A stretch of 64,000 bases of DNA from Sphingobacterium thalpophilum (GTDB lineage: Bacteria > Bacteroidota > Bacteroidia > Sphingobacteriales > Sphingobacteriaceae), in the NCBI GenBank assembly GCA_945868825.1, contig CAMBMM010000001.1, forward strand, positions 248,001 to 312,000, read 5' to 3'. The position numbers were made by a program, and so were the translations under genes. The notes under the pieces are model-generated. The model had not been told where the DNA came from. It saw only the letters and a program-made list of their open reading frames with translations, and did no database searches. This document shows, in pieces, positions 8,544 through 18,352 of this stretch. Each line of letters starts with the position of its first letter. The first letter of the stretch is position 1.

Positions 8544-10400
8544 ATGAAAATTACAAAAACCAACTTAATCTACCTGTTACTGCTTCTAACAAGTTCGGCA
8601 TTTGCCCAATTACCTGCTTTAGAGCGTATAGAACCTGCCAATTGGTGGGTAGGCATGAAAAACACCAAGCTCCAATTAATTGTACACGGTAACCAAATAG
8701 CCAACCGCAACGTAAGTATTAACTACCCTGGAGTAACCCTTCTAAAAACAAATAAAGTAGAAAATCCCAATTACCTCTTCCTCGATGTAGAAATTTCTGC
8801 AAGCACCCAGCAAGGAATTTTCCCCATCCGGTTCGAGAAAAAAGGAGCCAAGGCTATTGTTTCCAATTACGAGTTAAAAGCCCGTAATGTGAAGCAAGTA
8901 AAAGCACAAGGCGTAACTACCAAAGATTTGGTATACCTCATTATGCCCGATCGTTTTGCCAATGGCGATAAAACAAACGATATCGTACAAGGCATGACCG
9001 AAACTACACTGAATAGAGATTCTATGTACCACCGTCATGGCGGCGATATTCAAGGCATCATCAATAACTTAGATTATTTGCAAGACCTCGGCGTAACCGC
9101 CCTGTGGATTAACCCGTTGCTAACCAACGATCAACCCAAAACTTCGTATCATGGCTATGCTAATACCGAAAATTACCGCATAGATCCCCGTTACGGTACC
9201 AACGAATTGTATAAAAAACTCATCGACGAAATGCACAAACGAGGTATGAAAATGGTGAAAGATCTGGTACATAACCACGTAGGTAGCAGACATTGGACGG
9301 TTTTGGATTTGCCTTCGAAAGATTGGTTAAATCAATGGCCCACCTTTACCCGAACCACCTACCGCGAACAAACCCATTTCGACCCCTATGCTTCGGCAGC
9401 AGATAAAAAACAAATGGTAAAAGGCTGGTTCGATTTCCACATGCCCGATCCCAATCAACAAAACCCATACGTGCGCAACTACATTACCCAAAGTCACATT
9501 TGGTGGGTAGAATACGCCGGAGTAGATGCCTTCCGATTAGATACCTACGCTTACAACGATTTAGATTACATGGTCGAGTGGGCAAAAGCCATTAAAGCCG
9601 AATATCCAAACCTAAACTCTTTTGGCGAAACTTGGGTGCAAGGAGTACCGAGCCAAACCTATTTTACTGAAGGTAATGTAGTTAACCAAGGATTTGATAG
9701 CGGCCTTGATGGGGTAACCGATTTTCAAGCCTTGTGGGGCATAAATGAAGCCCTTAACGGAAAATTCGGTTGGACAGACGGCGTTGTTCGTTTATACAAT
9801 ACCCTAACGTACGATTACCAATATAAAGACGCTACCAAAAACGTAGTTTTCTTAGATAACCACGATTTAAACCGCTTTTACTCTGTAGTAAACGAAGATT
9901 TTTCGAAATACAAATCAGGTATCGCCTGGGTGCTAACCACACGAGGTATTCCGCAATTTTATTATGGAAATGAAATATTGATGACCGGTACCACCACCCC
10001 AGATGGCAAAGTTCGCTTAGATTTTAAAGGCGGCTGGCCAGAAGATAAAGTGAATAAATTTACAGCTGCCGGACGTACCGAAAAAGAAAACGAAGCCTTT
10101 AACTACGTACGTAAATTAGCCACCTACCGTAAAAACAATGAAGTACTGCAAACCGGTAAAATGATGCAATTTGTGCCTCAAGATGGTGTATACGTGTACT
10201 TCCGCTACAATGCCGATAAAACCGTGATGATGCTGATGAACGGCGAAGAAAAAGAAGTAGCCGTTTCAACGGCCCGTTTTGCAGAACGTACCAGCGGTTT
10301 TACACAAGCAGTGAATGTGGCTACCGATGAAGTACTAGCGGATATGAGCCAAATCAAAATACCAGCAAAAACAACCTTAGTATTGGAGCTAAAAAAATAA
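8544..10400 (+). CDS. susA: GH13 neopullulanase/cyclomaltodextrinase (SusA-like)
   Basis: The 618-residue protein has a signal peptide (MKITKTNLIYLLLLLTSSAFA) and an N-terminal cyclomaltodextrinase-N beta sandwich (about 23-115). A GH13 barrel and a C-terminal beta domain follow. Catalytic residues are visible: region I DLVHNH, nucleophile Asp333 in FRLDTY, acid/base Glu362 in FGETW, and Asp441 in FLDNHD. It likely acts in the periplasm on maltooligosaccharides, cyclodextrins or pullulan, releasing maltose or panose. It is the first gene of the starch operon; pgmB starts 1 nt after its stop. The 181-nt spacer from the divergent GH43 gene should hold the promoter, but no exact TAnnTTTG was found there. 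The symbol rests on family resemblance. Confidence 0.88.
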   Translation: MKITKTNLIYLLLLLTSSAFAQLPALERIEPANWWVGMKNTKLQLIVHGNQIANRNVSINYPGVTLLKTNKVENPNYLFLDVEISASTQQGIFPIRFEKKGAKAIVSNYELKARNVKQVKAQGVTTKDLVYLIMPDRFANGDKTNDIVQGMTETTLNRDSMYHRHGGDIQGIINNLDYLQDLGVTALWINPLLTNDQPKTSYHGYANTENYRIDPRYGTNELYKKLIDEMHKRGMKMVKDLVHNHVGSRHWTVLDLPSKDWLNQWPTFTRTTYREQTHFDPYASAADKKQMVKGWFDFHMPDPNQQNPYVRNYITQSHIWWVEYAGVDAFRLDTYAYNDLDYMVEWAKAIKAEYPNLNSFGETWVQGVPSQTYFTEGNVVNQGFDSGLDGVTDFQALWGINEALNGKFGWTDGVVRLYNTLTYDYQYKDATKNVVFLDNHDLNRFYSVVNEDFSKYKSGIAWVLTTRGIPQFYYGNEILMTGTTTPDGKVRLDFKGGWPEDKVNKFTAAGRTEKENEAFNYVRKLATYRKNNEVLQTGKMMQFVPQDGVYVYFRYNADKTVMMLMNGEEKEVAVSTARFAERTSGFTQAVNVATDEVLADMSQIKIPAKTTLVLELKK

Positions 10401-10401
10401 T

Positions 10402-11052
10402 ATGGCCACCATTACAGCTTGTATTTTTGATTTAGACGGCGTACTAGTAGATACCGCTATTTACCATTACAAAGCTTGGAAACGCTTGGCCAATCAGCTC
10501 GGCTTCGATTTTACTGAAGAAGAGAATGAAAAGCTGAAAGGCGTAAGCCGAGTGCGTTCCTTAGAATTAATTTTAGAATGGGGAGGGGTTTCTAAATCGG
10601 TAGAAGAACAAAAACAATTGGCCGATTTAAAAAACTCTTGGTACGTAGAAATGATTCAAGAAATGCAACCCGACGAAATTTTGCATGGTGCCAAAGAATT
10701 TTTAGAAGCAGTCCGAGCAGCCGGCTTAAAAACCGCACTAGGCTCTGCCAGTAAAAACTCCGAAACCATTTTGCAGAAAGTAGGGCTTACCCACTTATTC
10801 GATGTACTAATTGATGGTAATAAAGTAACAGCCTCCAAACCCAATCCGGAAGTATTTTTAAAAGGGGCCGAAGCCCTAGGGGTTGCCCCAGAAAACTGCT
10901 TAGTATTTGAAGATGCCCTAGCCGGAGTACAAGCAGCCTTAGCTGGTGGAATGAAAGTAATAGGTATTGGCACCGCACAAAATTTGCCCGGCGCAAACAT
11001 CGTGGTGGCCGGCTTGCACGAAGTAAGTATAGATTTAGTACAAACAGTATAA
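10402..11052 (+). CDS. pgmB: Beta-phosphoglucomutase
   Basis: The 216-residue cytosolic HAD-family enzyme interconverts beta-glucose 1-phosphate and glucose 6-phosphate. The motif I aspartates are Asp10 and Asp12 in FDLDGVLVDTA. Motif II is the serine of LGSASKNS. Motif III is the lysine in SKPNPEVF, and motif IV is FEDALAGVQAA. A helical cap (about residues 16-85) separates motifs I and II. Its substrate would come straight from maltose phosphorylase, encoded 34 nt downstream, which releases beta-glucose 1-phosphate. The gene begins 1 nt after the SusA-like gene, so the two are one transcription unit. Confidence 0.92.
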   Translation: MATITACIFDLDGVLVDTAIYHYKAWKRLANQLGFDFTEEENEKLKGVSRVRSLELILEWGGVSKSVEEQKQLADLKNSWYVEMIQEMQPDEILHGAKEFLEAVRAAGLKTALGSASKNSETILQKVGLTHLFDVLIDGNKVTASKPNPEVFLKGAEALGVAPENCLVFEDALAGVQAALAGGMKVIGIGTAQNLPGANIVVAGLHEVSIDLVQTV

Positions 11053-11086
11053 TACATAACAAGCCGTTAAGCTTGCAGAATAGCAG

Positions 11087-13408
11087 ATGAAGAAGTATAT
11101 CAAAATCGACGAGTGGAATATTATTGAAGAAGGATTCGATCCGCACTTAAACAAAATTTCGGAAAGTATTTTCAGTTTAGGCAACGGCCGTATGGGTCAA
11201 CGTGCCAATTTCGAAGAAACCTACTCAGGCGAAACCCTCCCCGGAAATTATGTGGCCGGAGTATATTATCCAGATAAAACTCGTGTGGGTTGGTGGAAAA
11301 ATGGCTATCCAGAATCCTTCGCAAAAGTGCTTAATGCCGCCAATTGGATTGGTATTGAGATTAAAATTGATTACGAAACCCTCGATTTAGACAACTGCAA
11401 AGTCACCGATTTTAAACGTGTACTGAACATGAAAGAAGGCTACTTGGAGCGTTCGTTTACAGCAGAATTAAAAAGCGGTAAAAAACTAAAAGTAAAAGCA
11501 ACTCGTTTTTGCAGCATTGTAGATGATGAAGCCGGAGCAATTCGCTACAGCATAACTCCACTAAACTTCGATTCGGCAGTAATTATTACTCCATTTATAG
11601 ATGGTGATGTGAAAAACCAAGACGCCAATTACGACGAAAAATTTTGGGATGAAGTACACAAAGAAACTCATCACGGTAGTGCATACTTAAACCTAAGAAC
11701 CAAAAAAACGGGTTTTCACGTGTGTACCGGAATGAAATTTGCTATTCAGCAAGATGGCAAAGCTGTAGAATTCTCATCGGCACCTGTAGAACGTGAAAAA
11801 TACGTGGCCAACAAAGTAACTCTATCGGTAAAAGAAAAGCAAGAAACCGTTATTTACAAGTATGCCGCAAACTTATCGTCAGAAAATCACGATAAAGAAC
11901 TATTGGTACACGAAACCAAAAAAGTAATAGAGCACATTAGCCAAAAAGGCTTTGCCCTAATGCTTAAAGAACAAGCACAAGCTTGGGCTGCCAAATGGGT
12001 AGAAAGCGATATTGTAATTGAAGGCGATGCCTCGGCACAACAAGGTATTCGTTTCAACATCTTCCAATTAAACCAAACCTATACCGGCGAAGATGCCCGC
12101 TTAAATATTGGTCCGAAAGGTTTCACCGGCGAAAAATACGGTGGTTCTACCTATTGGGATACCGAGGCCTATTGTGTGCCTTTTTACCTAGCCACCGCCG
12201 ATGAGCAAGTGACTAAAAACCTATTAATTTATCGCTATAAACAGCTTGATAAAGCCATTGACAACGCCAAAAAACTAGGCTTTAAAAACGGTGCCGCCCT
12301 ATATCCCATGGTAACCATGAATGGCGAAGAATGCCATAACGAATGGGAAATTACCTTCGAAGAGATTCATCGTAACGGTGCCATTGCCTTTGCCATTTAC
12401 AATTACATCCGCTATACCGGCGATGCGAAATATCTGAATGAATATGGTTTAGAAGTTTTGGTAGCCATTGCTCGTTTCTGGGCACAACGTGTAAATTGGA
12501 GTGCCGATAAATCGCAGTACGTGATGCTTGGCGTAACCGGCCCCAACGAATACGAAAATAACGTAAACAACAACTGGTACACCAGTACCATTGCAACCTG
12601 GTGTATGGAATATGCGCTAGAAGCCTTAGCTACTGTAAAAGCCAGCGATGGGTCAAAATATGTCGCTATTGTGAAGAAAATTCGCTTTAAAGAAGCCGAA
12701 GAATCGGAGCAATGGAAACACATTATAGACCACATGTACTACCCAGTAGATGAAAAATTGGGTGTGTTTTTACAGCAAGATGGCTACTTAGACAAAGAAC
12801 TTATTTTAGTGAAAGATTTGCCTGCAGAAGACCGCCCGCTAAACCAGAAATGGAGCTGGGATCGTATTTTACGTTCTTGCTACATTAAACAAGCCGATGT
12901 ATTGCAAGGTTTATATTTCTTAGAACATCGCTATGATTTAGAAACTATCCGACGCAATTTTGATTTTTACGAGCCACTTACCGTGCACGAAAGCTCTTTA
13001 TCGCCTTGTGTGCACGCTATTTTGGCCGCCAAATTGGGCGATGAAACTCGTGCCTACGAATTTTACTTGCGTACCGCTCGATTAGATTTAGACGATTACA
13101 ACAACGATACCGAAGACGGTTGCCACACCACCTCCATGGCCGGTACCTGGATGAGCGTAGTAGAAGGTTTCGGTGGTATGCGTGTGCGTGATAATCAATT
13201 GCAATTTCACCCATTTTTGCCTGGTAAATGGGCATCATTCTCTTTTAAAGTAGGATTTAGAGGTTCTTTACTCAATGTAAAAGTGAGCAAAGAGGGCGTA
13301 CAAATTATCAATCAGTCTGATAAAGCACTTTCGGTAAATGTATTTGATAAAGCTTACGAACTAGCGGGCAATGGCCAATTGAATGTAGAACATGCCCTTG
13401 CAAACTAA
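11087..13408 (+). CDS. GH65 maltose phosphorylase
   Basis: The 773-residue cytosolic enzyme cleaves maltose with inorganic phosphate, with inversion, to glucose and beta-glucose 1-phosphate. The N-terminal sandwich begins with IDEWNIIEEGFDPHL and SLGNGRMGQRANFEE. The (alpha/alpha)6 barrel carries the signature around residues 415-430, ECHNEWEITFEEIHRN, which contains the catalytic glutamate. The length fits GH65 phosphorylases (750-790). Kojibiose or trehalose phosphorylase is the main alternative, but the maltose-linked neighbours favour maltose. It lies between pgmB and an SDR gene whose start overlaps its end by 17 nt, so the three are co-translated. Confidence 0.9.
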   Translation: MKKYIKIDEWNIIEEGFDPHLNKISESIFSLGNGRMGQRANFEETYSGETLPGNYVAGVYYPDKTRVGWWKNGYPESFAKVLNAANWIGIEIKIDYETLDLDNCKVTDFKRVLNMKEGYLERSFTAELKSGKKLKVKATRFCSIVDDEAGAIRYSITPLNFDSAVIITPFIDGDVKNQDANYDEKFWDEVHKETHHGSAYLNLRTKKTGFHVCTGMKFAIQQDGKAVEFSSAPVEREKYVANKVTLSVKEKQETVIYKYAANLSSENHDKELLVHETKKVIEHISQKGFALMLKEQAQAWAAKWVESDIVIEGDASAQQGIRFNIFQLNQTYTGEDARLNIGPKGFTGEKYGGSTYWDTEAYCVPFYLATADEQVTKNLLIYRYKQLDKAIDNAKKLGFKNGAALYPMVTMNGEECHNEWEITFEEIHRNGAIAFAIYNYIRYTGDAKYLNEYGLEVLVAIARFWAQRVNWSADKSQYVMLGVTGPNEYENNVNNNWYTSTIATWCMEYALEALATVKASDGSKYVAIVKKIRFKEAEESEQWKHIIDHMYYPVDEKLGVFLQQDGYLDKELILVKDLPAEDRPLNQKWSWDRILRSCYIKQADVLQGLYFLEHRYDLETIRRNFDFYEPLTVHESSLSPCVHAILAAKLGDETRAYEFYLRTARLDLDDYNNDTEDGCHTTSMAGTWMSVVEGFGGMRVRDNQLQFHPFLPGKWASFSFKVGFRGSLLNVKVSKEGVQIINQSDKALSVNVFDKAYELAGNGQLNVEHALAN

Positions 13409-14108
13409 AATAGCTGTTGTTGCCGGTGCCTCTCGGGGTATAGGCAGAGCCATTGCCACACAACTGGCTGCGGCAGGCGCTCAGGTGATATTACTAGCCA
13501 GAAATCAAAGCGACTTAAACAAAGTGGTAGCCGAAATTACGCAGGAGGGTGGTTTATCTGCCGCTTTTGTATTAGATATTAGCGACGAACAAGCCGTAAA
13601 ATCGGTTTTCCAACAACTTATTCAGCAGTACAAACGCATCGATATTTTGGTGAACAATGCAGGTATTGGCCAATTTCAACCCGTGGCTGAAACTTCTGCT
13701 ACTTTTTGGGATGAGGTGATGAATACAAACGTAAAAGGCACTTTTTTGTGTAGCAAAGAAGCCGTTATGCAAATGCAAAAACAAGGGAGTGGACACATTG
13801 TAAGCATTGCTTCTGATGTGGCTAAACGCACTTTTGCCAACGGTGCCTTGTATTGTTCTAGCAAATATGCGCAAGATGCCTTTTCATCCGCCTTGCGCAA
13901 AGAAGTACGAAAAGACGGTATTAAAGTTAGCGTGGTGTACCCCGGTTTGGTAGATACCTATTTCAATAATAGCCAACCTGGAAACCCTGAAAATGCCACA
14001 AATTTAAAACCAGAAGATATTGCTGCTTCGGTACTCCATATCCTAACTGCACCCAAACATGTAGTTATAGATGAATTGATGATTCATCCCATTTCACAAG
14101 ATTATTAG
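13392..14108 (+). CDS. Short-chain dehydrogenase/reductase
   Basis: The 238-residue classical SDR has the nucleotide-binding GASRGIG at residues 12-18, the NNAG motif at 88-91, and the active-site Tyr154 and Lys158 in YCSSK, with a serine in VSIAS about residue 138. It should oxidise or reduce an alcohol or ketone using NAD(P). The substrate is unknown. Its start lies 17 nt inside the maltose phosphorylase gene and it ends 7 nt before a GH13 gene, so it is firmly inside the maltose operon. A direct role in maltodextrin breakdown is not obvious. The ATG at 13392 was chosen because it gives a complete Rossmann start. Confidence 0.85.
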   Translation: MPLQTKIAVVAGASRGIGRAIATQLAAAGAQVILLARNQSDLNKVVAEITQEGGLSAAFVLDISDEQAVKSVFQQLIQQYKRIDILVNNAGIGQFQPVAETSATFWDEVMNTNVKGTFLCSKEAVMQMQKQGSGHIVSIASDVAKRTFANGALYCSSKYAQDAFSSALRKEVRKDGIKVSVVYPGLVDTYFNNSQPGNPENATNLKPEDIAASVLHILTAPKHVVIDELMIHPISQDY

Positions 14109-14115
14109 TCTAAAA

Positions 14116-15846
14116 ATGAAAAAAAGCACCCTATTCCTAGCCCTTTTAGCCTTTAGTTTAGCTGCTAAAGCACAAGTAAACGAAGCTATAAGCAACCATA
14201 AATTGGTTATTTATCAATTATTACCCCGATATTTTGGCAATACCAATGCCACCAATAAACTATACGGTTCTAAAGAAGAAAATGGCGTAGGTAAATTCAA
14301 CGATATTACGCCCAAGGCCTTGCAAGAACTTAAAAAACTAGGCATTAACTACGTGTGGTACACCGGAGTGGTAGAACACGCTACCATGACCGACTATTCG
14401 GCCTACGGCATCATGCAAGACGACCCCGATATTGTGAAAGGCAAAGCCGGTTCGCCTTATGCCATAAAAGATTATTACGATGTCGATCCCGATTTAGCAG
14501 TAGATGTGAAAAATCGGATGGAGGAATACCAAAACTTAATCAATCGTACCCATTCCGAAGGCCTAAAAATGATTATGGATTTTATCCCAAATCACGTAGC
14601 CCGTACCTACCAATCGGATGCCAAACCTGCCGGAGTGATAGATTTTGGTGCCCAAGACGATAAAACAAAGGCCTACAGTCCGCAGAACGATTATTATTAT
14701 ATCCCTGGAAAAACCTTTGTAGTACCTGCCGGAACAGAGGCCGGAGGTGCGCTATTTAGCCATCCACTAAAAGATGGAAAATTCGATGAAAACCCTGCTA
14801 AAGTAACAGGGAATAATATTTTCTCAGAAAAACCAAGCATAGACGATTGGTACGAAACCATGAAATTGAATTATGGGTACGATTTGCAAAACGGTAAAAA
14901 TTATTTAGATCTTATGCCACCCGTATGGACCAAAATGAGAGACATCTTGGTGTTTTGGGCCAAAAAAGGAGTAGATGGTTTCCGCTGTGATGTGGCCGAA
15001 TTTGTTCCCGTAGAATTTTGGCATTGGGTAATTCCTGAAGTGCGCAAGATTAATCCAAACATGGTGTTTATTGCCGAAGCCTACGATCCTAGTAAATACG
15101 CAAACTATGTAAGCTACGGTGGTTTCAATTACATGTACGATAAAGTGGGTTTATACGATGCTCTAAAACGTTTAATTAAAAACGAGCCCAATGCTACCGT
15201 TGCCGATATTCGCAACGTAATACAATCGCAAGGGGGAGACCTTTCTAACCACATGTTACGTTTCTTGGAAAACCACGATGAAGAACGCCTAGCCTCTAAA
15301 GGTTTTGCGCAACAACCCGAGTTTGCCAAAGCAGCTATGGTAGTTTCCGCAACCTTGGGTAGCGGCCCGGTAATGATTTACTCGGGCCAAGAAGTAGGAG
15401 AGCAGGGTGCCGGTATAGAAGGCTTTGGTGGCAATGATAACCGAAGTACCATTTTCGATTATTGGGGCCAGCCTCAGCATCAGCAGTGGCTTAACGGTGG
15501 TAAATTTGATGGAGGTGGTTTAACACCTGCGCAGAATAACTTGAGAACCTTCTATCAGCAGCTATTAACACTGGTTCAATCGAATAAAGCCATTCAATCG
15601 GGTAAATTAACAGATGTATCTGCAGAACTAGGTTTAGGCAACACCGCAATGGCTTATATACGCTCTACCGACACCGAACGTGTTTTGGTATTAGCCAATT
15701 TTAATCGGGCCGACATGGTGAACATCTCAGCAAAAATGCTTCAGAAGGTTACCAAAAAAGCCAAGCTGAAAAATTTACTTACAGCTAAACCACAAGGGGC
15801 TTCGGTAAAACTTTTGCCCAACCAAGCCTCTATTCTCAGTTTTTAA
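14116..15846 (+). CDS. GH13 alpha-amylase family enzyme, secreted
   Basis: The 576-residue protein has a signal peptide (MKKSTLFLALLAFSLAAKA) without a lipobox, so it is probably periplasmic. The barrel starts directly (LVIYQLLPRYFGN) with no extra N-terminal domain. Region I is DFIPNHV; the nucleophile is Asp292 in FRCDVAEF, the acid/base is Glu321 in FIAEAYD, and the transition-state Asp388 is in FLENHDEER. A C-terminal beta domain of about 80 residues ends the protein. It likely hydrolyses alpha-1,4 bonds of maltooligosaccharides; the exact specificity cannot be read. It follows the SDR after 7 nt and precedes the sugar transporter by 58 nt. Confidence 0.87.
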   Translation: MKKSTLFLALLAFSLAAKAQVNEAISNHKLVIYQLLPRYFGNTNATNKLYGSKEENGVGKFNDITPKALQELKKLGINYVWYTGVVEHATMTDYSAYGIMQDDPDIVKGKAGSPYAIKDYYDVDPDLAVDVKNRMEEYQNLINRTHSEGLKMIMDFIPNHVARTYQSDAKPAGVIDFGAQDDKTKAYSPQNDYYYIPGKTFVVPAGTEAGGALFSHPLKDGKFDENPAKVTGNNIFSEKPSIDDWYETMKLNYGYDLQNGKNYLDLMPPVWTKMRDILVFWAKKGVDGFRCDVAEFVPVEFWHWVIPEVRKINPNMVFIAEAYDPSKYANYVSYGGFNYMYDKVGLYDALKRLIKNEPNATVADIRNVIQSQGGDLSNHMLRFLENHDEERLASKGFAQQPEFAKAAMVVSATLGSGPVMIYSGQEVGEQGAGIEGFGGNDNRSTIFDYWGQPQHQQWLNGGKFDGGGLTPAQNNLRTFYQQLLTLVQSNKAIQSGKLTDVSAELGLGNTAMAYIRSTDTERVLVLANFNRADMVNISAKMLQKVTKKAKLKNLLTAKPQGASVKLLPNQASILSF

Positions 15847-15904
15847 CGTAAATTTAAAAAGCCTTTATACTAACCATATAATTTATAAACCTTAATACTT
15901 TAAT

Positions 15905-17296
15905 ATGACTGCATTGCAAAAACCAAAATTATCTTTTTGGCAAATTTGGAACATGAGTTTCGGATTTTTAGGTATCCAATTCGGATTTGCCCTTCAAGGT
16001 GGATTCATGTCCCGTATTTTTCAAACCTTAGGTGCTAGCCAAGATAGTATTCCTGCACTTTGGATTGCAGCACCTCTAACCGGCTTGCTTGTACAACCTA
16101 TTATTGGTTACATGAGCGATAGAACGTGGAGTCCAACATGGGGAAGAAGAAAGCCTTTCTTTTTTATTGGAGCCATACTCAGCACCATCGTTTTATTTTT
16201 CATGCCACATTCACCCGTGTTGTGGGTAGCAGCAGGTTGTCTTTGGATTTTAGATGCCTCCATAAATATAACCATGGAGCCTTTTAGAGCCTTAGTAGCA
16301 GATAAATTGCCAGATTCGCAGCGTTCATATGGTTTTGTGATGCAAACGCTTATTATTGGTATTGGCACCTGGGTAGCCAGTAATTTACCGTGGTTGGTAA
16401 CCCAAATGGGCGTGTCTAATGAAGCACAACCTGGTGTAATCCCGCTTTCTGTGAAAATAGCTTTTGCCATTGGCGGTGTGGTATTTTTAGCTTCGGTTTT
16501 ATATACCATTTTCACCACAACGGAATATCCTCCCGAAGATTTGGATGCATTTAAAAAAGAAAACGAAAAGAGTAAGGGATTTTTTAAAGGATTCAATGAA
16601 ATTATTTCAAGTATTGGTGCAATGCCAAAAACCATGAAATTATTAGGTGTTATCCAATTTTTTAGTTGGTTTGCCTTTTTTGCCATGTGGAGTTTAGCTA
16701 CCCCAGCCTTAACAACACACGTTTTTCATGCACCAGCCCCTGTAGAATCTGCTTTTAATATGGCAGATGAAAATTCAAAAGCCTTATTTATGGTTGCAAG
16801 CAAGGCCTACAACGATGCAGCCGATTTGGTAGGATCTTATATGGGCATGTACGGATTATCCTCCATGGCATTCGCTCTCTTATTAACACTTTATGCCGCT
16901 AAACGCAGTATCAATAGAAAGTATATACACATGCTTAGTTTAATTGCAGGTGGTCTTGGTTTTATTTCTATGTACTACATTCAAGAGCCCTCACAATTAA
17001 TATATTCCTTTATTTTGATAGGAATTTCTTGGGGTAGCATCCTCTCCATGCCATATGCTATGTTGTCTAGCGCTATAAATCCCAATAAAATGGGCGTTTA
17101 CATGGGCATCTTCAATATGTTTATTGTAATCCCTCAAATTATTGCAGCAACCGGCGGCTTAAACTATTTATATCATATTATTTTTGGAGCCGATGTAATC
17201 AACGCCATGCTATTAGCCGGCTCCTCATTAATAGTGGCCGGATTGGCTAATTTTTTAATCACCGATAAAAACGTAATTACACAAACCGAATCCTAG
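15905..17296 (+). CDS. MFS sugar transporter (SLC45/GPH-like, probable maltose uptake)
   Basis: The 463-residue inner-membrane protein shows about 12 hydrophobic segments. Between helices 2 and 3 it has the MFS motif A-like loop GYMSDRTWSPTWGRRKPFF, which matches the glycoside-pentoside-hexuronide/SLC45 sucrose-maltose group. A large central loop precedes helix 7 (EYPPEDLDAFKKENEKSKG). It probably imports maltose or short maltodextrins into the cytosol, where maltose phosphorylase acts. The surrounding genes are the main support for the substrate. A 58-nt spacer separates it from the amylase gene upstream, and a lipoprotein gene follows after 19 nt. Confidence 0.87.
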   Translation: MTALQKPKLSFWQIWNMSFGFLGIQFGFALQGGFMSRIFQTLGASQDSIPALWIAAPLTGLLVQPIIGYMSDRTWSPTWGRRKPFFFIGAILSTIVLFFMPHSPVLWVAAGCLWILDASINITMEPFRALVADKLPDSQRSYGFVMQTLIIGIGTWVASNLPWLVTQMGVSNEAQPGVIPLSVKIAFAIGGVVFLASVLYTIFTTTEYPPEDLDAFKKENEKSKGFFKGFNEIISSIGAMPKTMKLLGVIQFFSWFAFFAMWSLATPALTTHVFHAPAPVESAFNMADENSKALFMVASKAYNDAADLVGSYMGMYGLSSMAFALLLTLYAAKRSINRKYIHMLSLIAGGLGFISMYYIQEPSQLIYSFILIGISWGSILSMPYAMLSSAINPNKMGVYMGIFNMFIVIPQIIAATGGLNYLYHIIFGADVINAMLLAGSSLIVAGLANFLITDKNVITQTES

Positions 17297-17315
17297 TAAT
17301 TTTAAAACACACACC

Positions 17316-18347
17316 ATGAAAAAAGGAATTCTTTACATCAGTATATTGCTAATGCTGTTAATCTCAGCATGCAGCAATTCTTCAAGCCCTACACTACAAA
17401 GTTATTTTGCACCCATAGATAGCGGCGTGCAAAGTGGAGGTGTAAAAATGGTAGAAATTAATACTCCCGCCGGAAAGTTTAAAGTATGGACTAAGCGAAT
17501 TGGTAATAACCCCCGAATCAAGGTATTACTATTACATGGTGGTCCCGCTATGACCCACGAATACATGGAGTGTTTCGAAAGCTTTTTCCCGCAACAAGGA
17601 TTTGAGTTGATAGAGTATGATCAGTTAGGATCATATTATAGCGATCAGCCAAAAGACAGCGTATTATGGACCATCCCTCGTTTTGTAGACGAAGTAGAGC
17701 AAGTACGTGTGGCCCTAAACTTAACTAAAGATAATTTTTACGTATTGGGCAATTCATGGGGCGGTATATTAGCCATGGAATATGCGTTAAAATATCAACA
17801 AAATTTAAAAGGATTAATTATTTCTAACATGGTTTCTAGTGCACCCGAATATGGCAAATATGCCGAGGAGGTTTTGGGTAAACAAATGAAGCCCGAAGTG
17901 CTGGCAGAAATTAAACAAATTGAAGCCAAAAAAGATTTTGCCAATCCACGTTACATGGAATTGCTCATACCGAACTTTTACAAAGAACACATATGCCGTT
18001 TAACCGAATGGCCAGATGCACTTAACCGTTCTTTAAAACACGCCAATAGCGATGTTTATGTGCGTATGCAAGGCCCAAGCGAATTTGGTATTAGTGGCTT
18101 ATTAGCCAATTGGGACATTACCAACAGATTGCCCGAAATCACCGTTCCAACTCTTATGATTGGTGCAAAATACGATACCATGGATCCTAAAGCCATGGAA
18201 AAACAAAGTAAATTGGTTCAAAATGGAGCCTATTTAGATTGCCCTAACGGAAGTCACTTGGCCATGTGGGACGATCAGCAAGTATATATGAACGGCGTAA
18301 TAAACTTTATTAAACAAGTTGACGGAGGAAATTTTAACAAGAAATAA
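17316..18347 (+). CDS. Alpha/beta-hydrolase lipoprotein, proline iminopeptidase-like
   Basis: The 343-residue protein has a lipoprotein signal (lipobox LISAC, acylated Cys19). Its hydrolase core resembles proline iminopeptidases: oxyanion-hole motif HGGP, nucleophile Ser147 in GNSWGG, Asp287 in KYDTMDP and His314 in GSHLAMW. The family removes N-terminal proline or cleaves related small substrates. Inside a starch operon, between the transporter and a lipid-anchored amylase, its true substrate is uncertain. Residues after the lipobox do not show the SDS-type inner-membrane retention signal of E. coli, but Bacteroidota rules differ. It is separated by 5 nt from the next gene. Confidence 0.83.
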   Translation: MKKGILYISILLMLLISACSNSSSPTLQSYFAPIDSGVQSGGVKMVEINTPAGKFKVWTKRIGNNPRIKVLLLHGGPAMTHEYMECFESFFPQQGFELIEYDQLGSYYSDQPKDSVLWTIPRFVDEVEQVRVALNLTKDNFYVLGNSWGGILAMEYALKYQQNLKGLIISNMVSSAPEYGKYAEEVLGKQMKPEVLAEIKQIEAKKDFANPRYMELLIPNFYKEHICRLTEWPDALNRSLKHANSDVYVRMQGPSEFGISGLLANWDITNRLPEITVPTLMIGAKYDTMDPKAMEKQSKLVQNGAYLDCPNGSHLAMWDDQQVYMNGVINFIKQVDGGNFNKK

Positions 18348-18352
18348 ACAAT

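Noticed and set aside
16108-16686. 192-codon open frame antisense to the sugar transporter
   Set aside because: It is the mirror of a well-supported membrane protein gene, and its predicted product has no recognisable domain.
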